DNA of 64,000 bases from Nocardioides lijunqiniae (GTDB taxonomy: Bacteria; Actinomycetota; Actinomycetes; Propionibacteriales; Nocardioidaceae), in the NCBI RefSeq assembly GCF_015024225.1, contig NZ_JACJGM010000021.1, positions 1-64,000 of the forward strand. The letters run 5' to 3'. Below the pieces are notes generated by a model. That model saw only the letters and a list, made by a program, of their open reading frames with translations. It did no database searches and was not told the DNA's origin. The position numbers were made by a program, and so were the translations under genes. How positions within the stretch are numbered: position 1 is the stretch's first letter; each line of letters starts with the position of its first letter. Shown here in pieces: positions 49,901 through 57,235 of the stretch.

Positions 49901-50104
49901 ATCCTCTTCACCAGCGAGAACTGGGGCTACAGCCCCATGAACTGCACCTTCTTCGACGACGTCTCGCCCGGCGGCTACGCCACCCGGGCGGTGGCCACCA
50001 ACCGCTCGGTCCAGCCGGGCGCCTACTACGGCTGGCCGGCCCGCACGGTCTACGTGGTCTGTGACGGCGTGAAGTCGAACGAATACAACTGGCCCAACAA
50101 CTAG
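43937..50104 (+). CDS. Giant membrane-anchored Ig-like / fibronectin type III protein
   Basis: 2055 residues. One N-terminal TM anchor (about residues 12-32) places the rest outside. Residues 35-365 look like a beta-propeller-like sensor (LAAIDPATVEH..., repeated D-G-x strands); 370-392 is a Lys/Glu-rich linker. Residues ~400-1480 hold about ten Ig/cadherin-like repeats marked by VLANDVDPTGG, VLDNDFSPSGD and VLANDLVADGD. Three FN3 domains span ~1490-1760, and a Cys-containing C-terminal domain (CSDVTNNPACNRDGTGTDCLHASCG...YVVCDG) ends it. GTG 43937 is chosen for its AAGGGAA site. It corresponds to fn3 of the PFNA cluster; ligand unknown. Confidence 0.85.
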   Translation: MSFSGVVRRHRIAIASNLALLTVAAGVVVAAVQADGYQTHEAQLNDGGIWVTNSRDGFYGRVNKPIGQLDGALFAELDAQLDVVQDGASVVAVNASSGALAAIDPATVEHPDGDTASIPGASQVGLSGGTVAVLDPSTGKLWADLADPDLGVPVVGNLDSQAPPLAAVGKAAALAVTQDGEILAVSSEDDTLTRFTRTDAGFSAPAETELGADAGPGVTISAVGSTPVLLDTESGSLTVVGGAETDVPAGSVLQQPGPDSSAVLVATSDRLLAIDLQSGEETTLAEGVGGRPTQPVRLGACQYGAWSGGVGAVATRCGEGDPIVNELGTESNDLVFRVNRGEILLNDRASGAVWNIDSENPTRLDNWDAFKKKVTEDDKNEENEEEAEGDRRPPEAKPDDLGARLGRTTVLHPLDNDTAPKGRLLSIRSVQDITGSDADVRISPDGQTVQITLPERAGTTTFEYYIDDGRQDVSAHATVTVRPRTATANGLPQLREGFEPRVWNVPSGGTLDVPVLPDWRDKEDGDPLSVSEATARGGERTGASARVTTGGRIRFTAPAKAGLVTVAYAVSDGLGETVGDELKFQVQGPKDRVAHAAVAEPDVVSGEAGKPITIRPLGNDLPGSDPVMPDAELELAGKVAATGGADVRTDIVGGTVTFRSAQPRTYFLDYDTRYGNAPFARGRIRVDVRKAEKNPDAPVAMPDNVTLYGQAATLVDVLANDVDPTGGLLVVQGADADEANQLDVAVVEGRWLRIAARQGSLAPQLQVVRYRISNGSRSGIEGEVVVTQRPVPEDTSPVTEADRVVVREGSGVSIPVLDNDFSPSGDELDLVEHVAGETAGALTVLPPGDDEVPTGTAYVAGRFVRYVAPRDLDDAQTFTVRYLASNAAGETTPGKAEITVIPADRPNEPPEPPALEARVVSGDAVKLTVPGSGVDPDGDPVTLTGITTAPTLGRLVGYGANSLQYQAFPGSVGTDEFGYTVVDPQGAESTGTVRIAVVQPARPQPPLAVDDTVTVEPGRVATVDVLANDLVADGDRVGIELLDPPEGVSLESPQGPVVVDSGSARAGRDVEAVYRLSNGLSTSQGTITLRTSQPFNNPPVVFDAFGETDDGDTVRVDVLETAYDPDGPAAALRVTEVVTPPGLTAEIAGGTVTVQRGDHPLVVPFRVSDADGGVATGSLFVPPVRAGAPYVEDGALLEIGSGETESFDLADYVVNPSGGPVRFTLKDRIWASPPGQLGPVVTGDGTFDLKAADGYVGPGAVVFEVTTGASVDDAEGVRAVLSVPVQVGAETPILRCPDEPVQIAQGQTLDIDVASLCHVWTPDPDDAGGLVFDADWEASSDGLAIIEPSGQSIGVAADPDAPVGNRGTMLVTSEGSDPGRVELVVVESPPPSLAAIRVGDMRAGETRTIDLAPYLRAGVPNPEPTVVEATQLTDLAVQAETDGSRVTITTGDRVDGRAEFRVVMSDVAGDPGPERLVEGRIAVEVLDVPDTPTAPVPGETVRDQEVLLNWRAPQANGAPIDRYEVRSGGVTRQCGGTSCEVRGLTNGQPYSFQVRAHNRIGWSEWSPGSAQATPDAKPGLVGPIRQVREGDRVLVISWTKPTTKTSAIRRYLVSWPGGSKSSTQPSITITGLDNNKKYTFSVAAENARFIGPARRSAPYQSVGTPGTPAAPTVTDQRTPGNTGAVTLTWPEVNPNGPTPVRYTVLRDGNPLGSCSNLVATRCDDAGMAYDGRTYTYSVRATNKNGQGKVATGPGSPWNAVGQPEPWSGGFLVVPTGQDQSGRAQFTVPRSRGAQSKVTIYSDGAPVSTFEGTGAQDVPFKVASNDRPYSIQLEVCNESGACERSGTQPLQTYGNLGRVHITRLDPTVNGRNVYWTITVDANGDAANVTVDSDKRGKETFTSSSVDVSTFRTSTIDIGYTATERLTVTLSDNSPRRGPAERTAESPQTENQPKPKVTITRGDRCSDVTNNPACNRDGTGTDCLHASCGRILFTSENWGYSPMNCTFFDDVSPGGYATRAVATNRSVQPGAYYGWPARTVYVVCDGVKSNEYNWPNN

Positions 50105-50121
50105 GCATCCCGAGGACCTCC

Positions 50122-51090
50122 GTGACTCTCTCCCACGACCAGGCTGCGTGGTTCAAGCAGACCTTCGACCAGCTGACCGACAACATGGCCAAGGCCGTGC
50201 TCGGCAAGCGCCACGTCGTACGCCTCGCGCTGACCTGCCTGCTCTCCGAGGGCCACCTGCTGCTCGAGGACTTCCCGGGCACGGGCAAGACGATGCTGGC
50301 CCGCTCACTGGCCAACACCGTGCAGGGCAGCCACGCGCGCATCCAGTTCACGCCGGACCTGCTGCCCTCCGACGTCACCGGGGTGACCGTCTACGACCAG
50401 CACCAAGGGACCTTCGAGTTCCACCCCGGCCCGATCTTCCACACGATCGTGCTGGCCGACGAGATCAACCGCGCCTCGCCCAAGACCCAGTCGGCGCTGC
50501 TGGAGGTCATGGAGGAGGGTCGGGTGACCGTCGACGGCAAGCCCCACGAGGTGGGCCGCCCGTTCATGGTGATCGCGACGCAGAACCCCATCGAGCAGGC
50601 CGGCACCTACCGCCTGCCCGAGGCCCAGCTCGACCGGTTCCTGATGAAGGCCTCGGTCGGCTACCCCGACAAGGCCGCGACCATCGAGCTGCTGGTCAAC
50701 GCCAAGGTGCGCGACCGCGCGGCCCTGGTCACCCCGGTCATCACGTCCGCCGCGGTCGCGCAGATGAGCAGCCTCGCCGACGAGGTCTACGTCGACCCGG
50801 CCGTCGTGGGCTACGTTGCCGAGATCGCCGAGGAGTCGCGACGCCAGCCGCACGTCAAGCTCGGCCTGTCCGCGCGCGGCTGCCTGGCGTTCATCCGCGT
50901 CGCGAAGACCTGGGCGGCCGCCGACGGCCGTGACCACGTCGTGCCCGACGACATCAAGGACCTCGCCGTGCCCGTCCTGTGCCACCGGCTGCTGCTGGAC
51001 GCCGAGGCGCAGTTCAGCGGCATCTCGATCGACACCGTCATCGCCCGCCTGCTGGACTCGGTCGCCCCGCCGACCGACCGGGTGGCCTGA
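50122..51090 (+). CDS. MoxR-family AAA+ ATPase (PFNA cluster)
   Basis: 322 residues. Walker A DFPGTGKT, Walker B VLADEINR, RASPKTQSALLEVMEE, and ATQNPIEQAGTYRLPEAQLDRF are intact. It starts with GTG 50122 after CGAGGAC and 17 bp from the FN3 gene stop, so it is in the same operon. It corresponds to the aaa-atp gene of PFNA and probably acts as a chaperone for neighbouring envelope proteins. It clusters with its own DUF58 partner, separate from the MoxR at 19-20 kb. Confidence 0.92.
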   Translation: MTLSHDQAAWFKQTFDQLTDNMAKAVLGKRHVVRLALTCLLSEGHLLLEDFPGTGKTMLARSLANTVQGSHARIQFTPDLLPSDVTGVTVYDQHQGTFEFHPGPIFHTIVLADEINRASPKTQSALLEVMEEGRVTVDGKPHEVGRPFMVIATQNPIEQAGTYRLPEAQLDRFLMKASVGYPDKAATIELLVNAKVRDRAALVTPVITSAAVAQMSSLADEVYVDPAVVGYVAEIAEESRRQPHVKLGLSARGCLAFIRVAKTWAAADGRDHVVPDDIKDLAVPVLCHRLLLDAEAQFSGISIDTVIARLLDSVAPPTDRVA

Positions 51091-51095
51091 CGCCG

Positions 51096-52298
51096 GTGCG
51101 GCAGGTGCGGGGGGTGCTCCAGGGGCTCGGGCGGGTGGTCAACCCGCTCGGGTGGCTCGTGCTCGCCCTGGGGACGCTGGCCCTGGCCGGCGCCGTGTGG
51201 GGCGGGTGGCGCGAGCTGGCCGTCCTCGGCGTCGCCTGCCTGCTGCTCCTGCTCGCCTCGCTGCCGTTCCTGGTCGGGCGGACCCGGGTGCGCGTCGACC
51301 TGGTGCTGGAGCCGGCGCGGGTGGCTGCCGGGGAGACCGTCTCGGCCGGGATCGACGTCACCAACGTCTCCGGCCGCCGGATGCTGCCCACGATCTTCGA
51401 GCTGCCCGTCGGCGACTCCGTGCACCGCTACGGCATCCCCACCCTCGCGCCGGGCGCCCGGCACGAGGAGAGCTTCACCGTGCGCACCGAGCGCCGGGGC
51501 GTGATCGGGGTCGGGCCGGCCACCACCCGGCGAGGGGACCCGCTGTCGCTGTGCTCGCGCGACACCGAGTGGACCGACCTCCACGAGATCCTGGTGCGCC
51601 CGCCGATGGTGCCGCTGGACGCCCTGGGCGCCGGGCTGCTGCGCGACCTCGAGGGGGTCGAGACCGAGGCGATCTCGCAGAGCGACCTGGCCTTCCACAC
51701 CCTGCGCGAGTACGTCCCCGGCGACGACCTGCGTCACGTGCACTGGCGCTCCTCGGCCAAGGCCATGGCGTCGGCGGGGGAGAGCCAGCTGCTGGTGCGC
51801 CAGTACCTCGACACCCGCCGCAGCCACGCGACGATCGTGGTCGACGACCTGCCGGCGAGCTGGGGCTCCGAGGAGCGCCGCGAGGAGCAGTTCGAGACGG
51901 CCATGTCGGCGGCCGCCTCGATCATCGTGCGCGCGGTGCTGGACGACTTCGAGGCGTCGTTCGTCTGCGGCGCCCACGCCTCCTCGGGCTTCGACGGGCA
52001 CCTCGCGCTCGACGCCGTGTGCCGGGCCGGGACCGGCCGGGTCGGGCTGGTGCCCGCGGCGCGCAAGGCCGCCGACATCGCCTCCGACACCAGCCTGCTG
52101 TTCCTCGTCACCGGCCCCGACGCGCCGTTCGAGACCGTGCTGCGCGCCTCGGCGACCTTCCCGCCGGAGGTGCGCCGCATCGCGATCGTCGTGGACTCCA
52201 CGGCGACGAACAGGGTCACGGAGACCGGCGGTCTCACGGTCCTCCACGTCGCCGCCAAGGAGGACCTCCCCGGGTTGCTGCACTGGAGCGCCCGATGA
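51096..52298 (+). CDS. DUF58 domain protein (PFNA cluster)
   Basis: 400 residues. Two N-terminal TM helices (about residues 14-55) precede a beta-rich domain (RVRVDLVLEPARVAAGETVSAGIDVTNVSGRRMLP) and the DUF58 core (FHTLREYVPGDDLRHVHWRSSAKAM, then a vWA-like part with TIVVDDLP). GTG 51096 is the most upstream reasonable start, five bases after moxR; GTG 51105 and 51114 are possible. It overlaps the next gene by four bases (ATGA). It corresponds to duf58 of PFNA. Confidence 0.85.
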   Translation: MRQVRGVLQGLGRVVNPLGWLVLALGTLALAGAVWGGWRELAVLGVACLLLLLASLPFLVGRTRVRVDLVLEPARVAAGETVSAGIDVTNVSGRRMLPTIFELPVGDSVHRYGIPTLAPGARHEESFTVRTERRGVIGVGPATTRRGDPLSLCSRDTEWTDLHEILVRPPMVPLDALGAGLLRDLEGVETEAISQSDLAFHTLREYVPGDDLRHVHWRSSAKAMASAGESQLLVRQYLDTRRSHATIVVDDLPASWGSEERREEQFETAMSAAASIIVRAVLDDFEASFVCGAHASSGFDGHLALDAVCRAGTGRVGLVPAARKAADIASDTSLLFLVTGPDAPFETVLRASATFPPEVRRIAIVVDSTATNRVTETGGLTVLHVAAKEDLPGLLHWSAR

Positions 52299-54538
52299 GC
52301 CGCCTCGCGCCCAGCCGCCACGACCTGGTCGACGCCGCCCTGCTGCTCGCCGCCTGCGCGACCGCGCTGACCGGCCTCGCCACGACCTTCACCGGCGTCG
52401 GCTACCTGGTCGTCGGCCTGGCCGGCGTGGTCCTCGGCGTCGTGCTCGCCCACGTGACCACCTCGCTGCGGTGGCCAGGCATCGCCGCGATGGTCCTCGC
52501 CCTCGTGGTCTTCGTGCTGCTCGGCGCCCCGCTGGCGCTGCGGGCGGCGCCCGGACCGTCCGCCGTCGGCGAACTGGGGGACCAGCTCCTCTTCGGCTGG
52601 AAGGACCTGCTCACCACGGTGCCCCCCGTCGACGGTGACGGCCCCCTGCTCGTGCTGCCGTGGGTGCTGGGGCTGGTGGCCGGGGTGCTGGGCACCCTCG
52701 TGGGCCGGCTGCGGTCCGGCCCCGCCTGGCTGCGTGCGCTGCTGCCGGTGCTCGTGCCCGCGGCGCTGCTGCTCGCGGTGATCCTGCTGGGCGTGGCGCG
52801 TCCGCAGTCGCTGTGGCTCCAGGGTGTCGTCTTCACCGTGCTCGCGATCGGCTGGCTGGCGCTGCGCGTCCAGCGCTCCAGTGCGCCCGTCCGCGGCGGC
52901 ATCGGCCGGGGCCGCCGGCTGGCCCTCGGCACCGTCATGGTGGCGCTGGCCGCCACCGCCGCGCTGCCGGTCACGACGTGGGCTACCGGCTCCGACGACG
53001 AGCGGGTCGTGCTGCGCACCTACGTCGAGCCGCCGTTCGACATCGGTCAGTACCCCTCGCCGCTGTCGTCGTTCCGCCGCTACGTGAAGATGCCGAAGCC
53101 GGACGCGGTCAACCTGCACGACAAGACCCTGATGACGGTCGAGGGGGCGCCGGAGGGGGCGCGGGTGCGCATCGCCGCGCTCGACCGCTACGACGGCGTG
53201 GTGTGGGGGGCCGCCGAGGACACAGTCCCGGGCAGCTCCGACGACACCTTCCAGCGGGTCTCCTCCACCATCGACAACCCGGCCGAGGGCGACGACGTCG
53301 ACGTGACCGTCACCCTGGGCGAGGGCTACTCCGGCGTGTGGCTGCCCACGGTGGGAGCCCTGCAGTCGATGGACTTCGAGGACGGCGCCACCGAGGAGAT
53401 GGCAGAGTCGTTCCGCTACAACCTCGCCACCGCCACCGCCGTCGTGCCCTCGGGCCTGGCCCCCGGCGACCGCTACTCCTTCTCGGCCGTCCGCACCGAC
53501 GACAACGTCACCGAGGCCTCCGTGCCCTCGGGCTCGCTCGGCGAGGCGGCGCTCGCCGCCGGCTTCCTGGACACCCAGGCGGTGCAGTGGTCCGCCGGTG
53601 CCTCGGAGCCGATGGAGCGCGTGTTCGCGGCGGCGGAGCACCTGCGCACCGAGGGCAAGTACTCCGACGGCGTGCTGGAGAGCGAGAAGATCTACCACGC
53701 CGGCCACCACGTGCGTCGGCTCGCGGAGGAGTTCGTCAACGCGCCGATCATGGTCGGCAACGACGAGCAGTACGCCGCCGTGATGGCGCTGCTGGCCAAC
53801 AAGATCGGCGTGCCCGCGCGCGTCGTCCTCGGCGCGGTGGTGCCGGACGACGGCGTCGTCGAAGGCAAGGACGTCCACGCCTGGGTGGAGCTCCAGGTCG
53901 CCGACGGCAGCTGGCGCACGCTGCCGACCGAGACGTTCATGGACACCGACCGCCCGGCCGAGCAGCCGCCCCTGTCGGAGCAGGAGATGAGCGGCACCGT
54001 GGTGCCGCCGCCCGCGCCGATCCCGCCGCCCTCGACGCTCGCCGAGCAGAACGACGCCGAGCTCAACGCCCGCAAGGGCGACCGCGGCGAGGAGGAGGAG
54101 GCCGGGCTGCCCGGGTGGGTGCGCGTCGTGCTGCTCTACGTCGGGCTGCCGCTGCTCGTCATCGCGCTGCTGCTCTCGTCGGTGGTGCTGGCCAAGGTGC
54201 TGCGCCGTCGTCGGCGTCGCGCCGCCGACCGCATGTCCGCGCGCATCGTGGGAGCCTGGCGCGAGCTGGTCGACCACGCCCGCGACCTCGGCCAGCCCGT
54301 GCCCGTCGGGGCCGGGTGGACCCGCCGCGAGCAGTCGTCGAGGGTGGCCTCCCCGGACGCCCCCGGCCTGGCAGCGCTGGCCGACCGCCACGTGTTCGGC
54401 CCGGCCCAGCCGCCGGAGGCCGCCGCGGCGTCGTACTGGGCCGCCGTGGACGCCGAGCGCCGTCGCCTCTCCAGCGCGGTGCCGCGCCTGCGCCGGCTGC
54501 GGGGCGCCCTCAGCCTGCGCACGTTCCGGCGCCGCTGA
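52295..54538 (+). CDS. Transglutaminase-like membrane protein, apparently without catalytic Cys
   Basis: 747 residues. The N-terminal ~235 residues form about six TM helices; a large external domain follows; one TM helix near residue 610 leads to a basic cytoplasmic tail. The transglutaminase-like core is at about residues 465-550 (VMALLANKIGVPARVVLG, DVHAWVEL with His528, then SWRTLPTETF). Where papain-like transglutaminases have GxC, this protein has GNDEQYA with Asp490, and the Asp of the DPT motif is missing too, so catalysis is unlikely. It corresponds to tgm of PFNA. Confidence 0.85.
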   Translation: MSRLAPSRHDLVDAALLLAACATALTGLATTFTGVGYLVVGLAGVVLGVVLAHVTTSLRWPGIAAMVLALVVFVLLGAPLALRAAPGPSAVGELGDQLLFGWKDLLTTVPPVDGDGPLLVLPWVLGLVAGVLGTLVGRLRSGPAWLRALLPVLVPAALLLAVILLGVARPQSLWLQGVVFTVLAIGWLALRVQRSSAPVRGGIGRGRRLALGTVMVALAATAALPVTTWATGSDDERVVLRTYVEPPFDIGQYPSPLSSFRRYVKMPKPDAVNLHDKTLMTVEGAPEGARVRIAALDRYDGVVWGAAEDTVPGSSDDTFQRVSSTIDNPAEGDDVDVTVTLGEGYSGVWLPTVGALQSMDFEDGATEEMAESFRYNLATATAVVPSGLAPGDRYSFSAVRTDDNVTEASVPSGSLGEAALAAGFLDTQAVQWSAGASEPMERVFAAAEHLRTEGKYSDGVLESEKIYHAGHHVRRLAEEFVNAPIMVGNDEQYAAVMALLANKIGVPARVVLGAVVPDDGVVEGKDVHAWVELQVADGSWRTLPTETFMDTDRPAEQPPLSEQEMSGTVVPPPAPIPPPSTLAEQNDAELNARKGDRGEEEEAGLPGWVRVVLLYVGLPLLVIALLLSSVVLAKVLRRRRRRAADRMSARIVGAWRELVDHARDLGQPVPVGAGWTRREQSSRVASPDAPGLAALADRHVFGPAQPPEAAAASYWAAVDAERRRLSSAVPRLRRLRGALSLRTFRRR

Positions 54539-54571
54539 CGCCGGTGGCGCAGGCCGGGGCCCTCGATCCCG

Positions 54572-56272
54572 CTAGCGGACGACGACCCTGACGACCTTCG
54601 AGCGCGACGTGCTGGCGTGCACGCTGCCGGCGTAGTGGACGCGGAGGCGGTGGGTCCCCTTGCGCAGCCGCTTGGTGATGCGGATGGTGGCCTTGCCGCC
54701 GCGCAGGGTCGCGGTGCCCAGCACCCGGGAGCCCTTCCGCAGGACGACGACCCCGGAGGGGACGGCGCCCGTGGCGCGGACCACGACGGGCACCCGGATC
54801 CGGCGCTTGGCAGCGGCGCGCCTCGTGGCGACCACCTTGCGCTTGGCGCCGGTGGTCGAGCGCAGGGTGGTGTAGGCCCACAGCTCGATCCCCGCGGCGT
54901 CCCGCGCGGAGAAGAAGAGGGTGCGTGAGACGCCGGCGACCGGCTGGCCGTAGCCGTCTGTCGGCCCCGGGCTCGCGTCCTTCGTGATGCGGGTCCCGGC
55001 CGTGGTGCCGTCGGTCTGCCAGAGCTCGCGGCCGAGGGCCGAGGACGCGCCGGAGTAGAAGAGGGTCCCGGCCACGACCAGCATCCTGTCCGGGCCCGGT
55101 CCGGCGTCGTGCTCCTTGACCAGGCGGGTGGTCGCGGCCGTCCCCCCGGTGGCCCACAGCTGGTGGGCGTTCTGGGCAGTCGAGGCCGAGAAGTAGACGG
55201 ACCCTCGGTAGACGGTCAGGAACCCGGGGTCGGAGTCGCCGGCGCCGGACCGGATGTCGGCGACCATGTGGGTGCCTGCGGTGGTGCCGTCGGTGGCCCA
55301 GAGCTCGTCGCCGTTGGCGCCGTCGTCGGCGTTGAAGAAGACCTGGTCACCGAGGGCCACGAGCTCCTGCTGGCCGTTGCCGGTGGCGCCGGGGAGCGTC
55401 TCCTTGACCAGCACCGGCAGCGTGCCGTCGCTGCGCCACAGCTCCCGGTTGCCGTCACTGGACTGCGCGGTGAAGAGGATGCGCGAGCCGAGCACCGTGA
55501 AGTTGCGGGGGACGGACGAGCCGGCCGGGTTGATGTCACCCAGCTTCTGCGTCCCGGGGCCGGGGTTGCCGTTGCTGACCCAGGGCTCCGCGCCCCCGGC
55601 GCCGTCGGCCGAGAAGACCAGGCTCGTGCCCCAGCGCGTGAGTGCCTGGATGCCGGCGTCGTCGCTGCCGGGCCCGATGTCGGAGACGAGGCTGGTGCCG
55701 GCCACGGTCCCGTCGGAGCGCCAGAGCTCGCGTCCGTTGAACGGGTCGGTGGCCGTGAAGTAGACGGTCCCTCCCACCGCCACCAGCTGGTCGGGCTCGC
55801 CGGAGGCGGTGCCCGAGCTGATGTCGCGCACGAGCCGGGTGCCGGCCGCGCTGCCGTCGGTCACCCACAGCTCGCGCCCGTGGATGCCGTCGTCGGCCGT
55901 GAAGAACACGCGGGCGCCGACCGTGAGCAGGTGGTAGGGGTAGGAGTTGCCCCCGGGGCGCAGGTCCTTGACCATGCGGGTGCCGCGCCCGGTGCCGTCG
56001 CTGGACCACAGCTCGACACCCGCCGTCCCGGACTCGGCGTTGTAGATGACCCGCGAGCCCAGCGTGACCACCTCCGTGGGCCGAGAGTCGGCCGCACCCG
56101 GGTTGGCGTCGACGACCCGGTGGGGCACCGGGTCGAAGTCAGCCGCACGGGCGGGTGCCACGGCGACGACGCACAGGGCGCTCGCCGCCAGTCCGAGCAC
56201 GAGGGCGCCGGCCGCCCCTCGGGCGAGGCGGGCAGGGGTGGGCAGGGGTCGTCGTACGGGAGGTCGTCGCAT
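54572..56272 (-). CDS. Secreted ELWxxDGTxxGT-repeat protein with Ig-like C-terminus
   Basis: 566 residues. A signal peptide (basic start, then ALVLGLAASALCVVAVAPARA, cleaved about residue 44) leads to eight or so repeats of about 48 residues built on ELWxxDGTxxGT (for example ELWSSDGTGRGT, ELWVTDGSAAGT, ELWQTDGTTAGT), which probably form a beta-propeller. The last ~90 residues (VPVVVRATGAVPSGVVVLRKGSRVLGTATLRGGKATIRI) look like an Ig-like wall-proximal domain. There is no LPXTG motif. ATG 56272 is favoured over upstream starts because the signal peptide starts there. Function unknown. Confidence 0.85.
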   Translation of the reverse strand: MRRPPVRRPLPTPARLARGAAGALVLGLAASALCVVAVAPARAADFDPVPHRVVDANPGAADSRPTEVVTLGSRVIYNAESGTAGVELWSSDGTGRGTRMVKDLRPGGNSYPYHLLTVGARVFFTADDGIHGRELWVTDGSAAGTRLVRDISSGTASGEPDQLVAVGGTVYFTATDPFNGRELWRSDGTVAGTSLVSDIGPGSDDAGIQALTRWGTSLVFSADGAGGAEPWVSNGNPGPGTQKLGDINPAGSSVPRNFTVLGSRILFTAQSSDGNRELWRSDGTLPVLVKETLPGATGNGQQELVALGDQVFFNADDGANGDELWATDGTTAGTHMVADIRSGAGDSDPGFLTVYRGSVYFSASTAQNAHQLWATGGTAATTRLVKEHDAGPGPDRMLVVAGTLFYSGASSALGRELWQTDGTTAGTRITKDASPGPTDGYGQPVAGVSRTLFFSARDAAGIELWAYTTLRSTTGAKRKVVATRRAAAKRRIRVPVVVRATGAVPSGVVVLRKGSRVLGTATLRGGKATIRITKRLRKGTHRLRVHYAGSVHASTSRSKVVRVVVR

Positions 56273-56384
56273 GGGGTCGCCTTCGATGGGGGTGGGCCAG
56301 GCGGGACGCGACGCAGGCGCGAGGTGCGAGACCGGGTGAGCAGGCGACGCTAGCAACGAGGACACGAGTTGACTAGGTTCTTCG

Positions 56385-56397
56385 TGTATTCAATACA
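56385..56397. promoter_or_regulatory. Palindrome in AT-rich stretch upstream of ELW-repeat gene
   Basis: The perfect 13-bp palindrome TGTATTCAATACA lies in a stretch (about 56368-56414) far richer in A+T than its surroundings. It sits upstream of the minus-strand ELW-repeat gene and downstream of tetR, so it may be that gene's promoter/operator. A minus-strand TTGAAT overlaps it. Confidence 0.4.
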
Positions 56398-56434
56398 TTT
56401 CTCACCAACTGGATTAGACCAGCGGGGTCGGGCC

Positions 56435-57103
56435 TCACGCCTCCGGGGGTGGCAGGGCGCGGGTGCTGGCGCCGATCGCCAGGATCGCGGCGCGCAGCCA
56501 GGCGACGTACGCCGCGGGGGAGTAGCCCCAGTCGTGGACCAGCTGGTCGTAGGTCTCCTGGGAGGTCAGGACGTAGAGGTACGCCGCGAAGGCCTCCGGA
56601 GGGACGGACTCGTCGGCGATGCCGCGGGCGACGTACCAGGCGTGTCCGAGCACGAAGTCCGAGCGCTTCAGCTCGATCAGCTCGGCCACCGCTGCCGAGA
56701 CCCGCTCCTCCGACCGCGCCGCGGCGCGCACGGCGGCCCAGATGCCGGCGGAGCGATCGTTGGCGGCGCCGATGAACTCGGCGTACGCGCCGATGGCCTG
56801 CTCGGTGTCCTCCTGGGACATGATCTCGACGAGCTCGGGCTGGTCGATGATCGAGCGCCAGCCGCCCTCGCCGGCGTAGGTCTGCTGGAACGCCTTGATC
56901 AGCAGCTCCGCCTTGGTGCCGACCTTGTTGACGGACTCGAGGGACACCCCCGCCTGTCGGGCGACCTGCTGCATCGTGGCGCCGGCGTAGCCCGAGCTCG
57001 CGAACACCTCCGCCGCGGCGGCGACGATGGCACGCCGCGTCTCGGCCGCCTTCTCGGCCCGCAGCGGCGAGCGGTAGGCGCGGGTGGGCGGTGGGGTCGT
57101 CAT
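56435..57103 (-). CDS. TetR-family transcriptional regulator
   Basis: 222 residues. The N-terminal helix-turn-helix is [51 protein letters not shown] (about residues 22-72), where [11 protein letters not shown] occupies the place of the usual Y-x-H-F-x-s-K-e-x-L. The C-terminal ligand domain is not assigned. ATG 57103 is the start. It is divergent from the flavin oxidoreductase gene, with 132 bp between; it may repress that gene, but no convincing shared palindrome was found. Confidence 0.85.
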   Translation of the reverse strand: MTTPPPTRAYRSPLRAEKAAETRRAIVAAAAEVFASSGYAGATMQQVARQAGVSLESVNKVGTKAELLIKAFQQTYAGEGGWRSIIDQPELVEIMSQEDTEQAIGAYAEFIGAANDRSAGIWAAVRAAARSEERVSAAVAELIELKRSDFVLGHAWYVARGIADESVPPEAFAAYLYVLTSQETYDQLVHDWGYSPAAYVAWLRAAILAIGASTRALPPPEA

Positions 57104-57235
57104 GGCTCTCCAGGGTCGGGGCCCGCCAGGTCGCCGTGCGGGCGGAGCTTTTCGCTGGGCACATTCTGCACCCAATTGCGGGCGGCCCGTCACGGGGCCG
57201 GAATGATCGGCGCCCCGACCCGGTTGGGAGAGGTG

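Noticed and set aside
57104..57235. TetR operator between tetR and the LLM oxidoreductase gene
   Set aside because: Several short symmetric bits occur, but none is a convincing palindrome of operator length.
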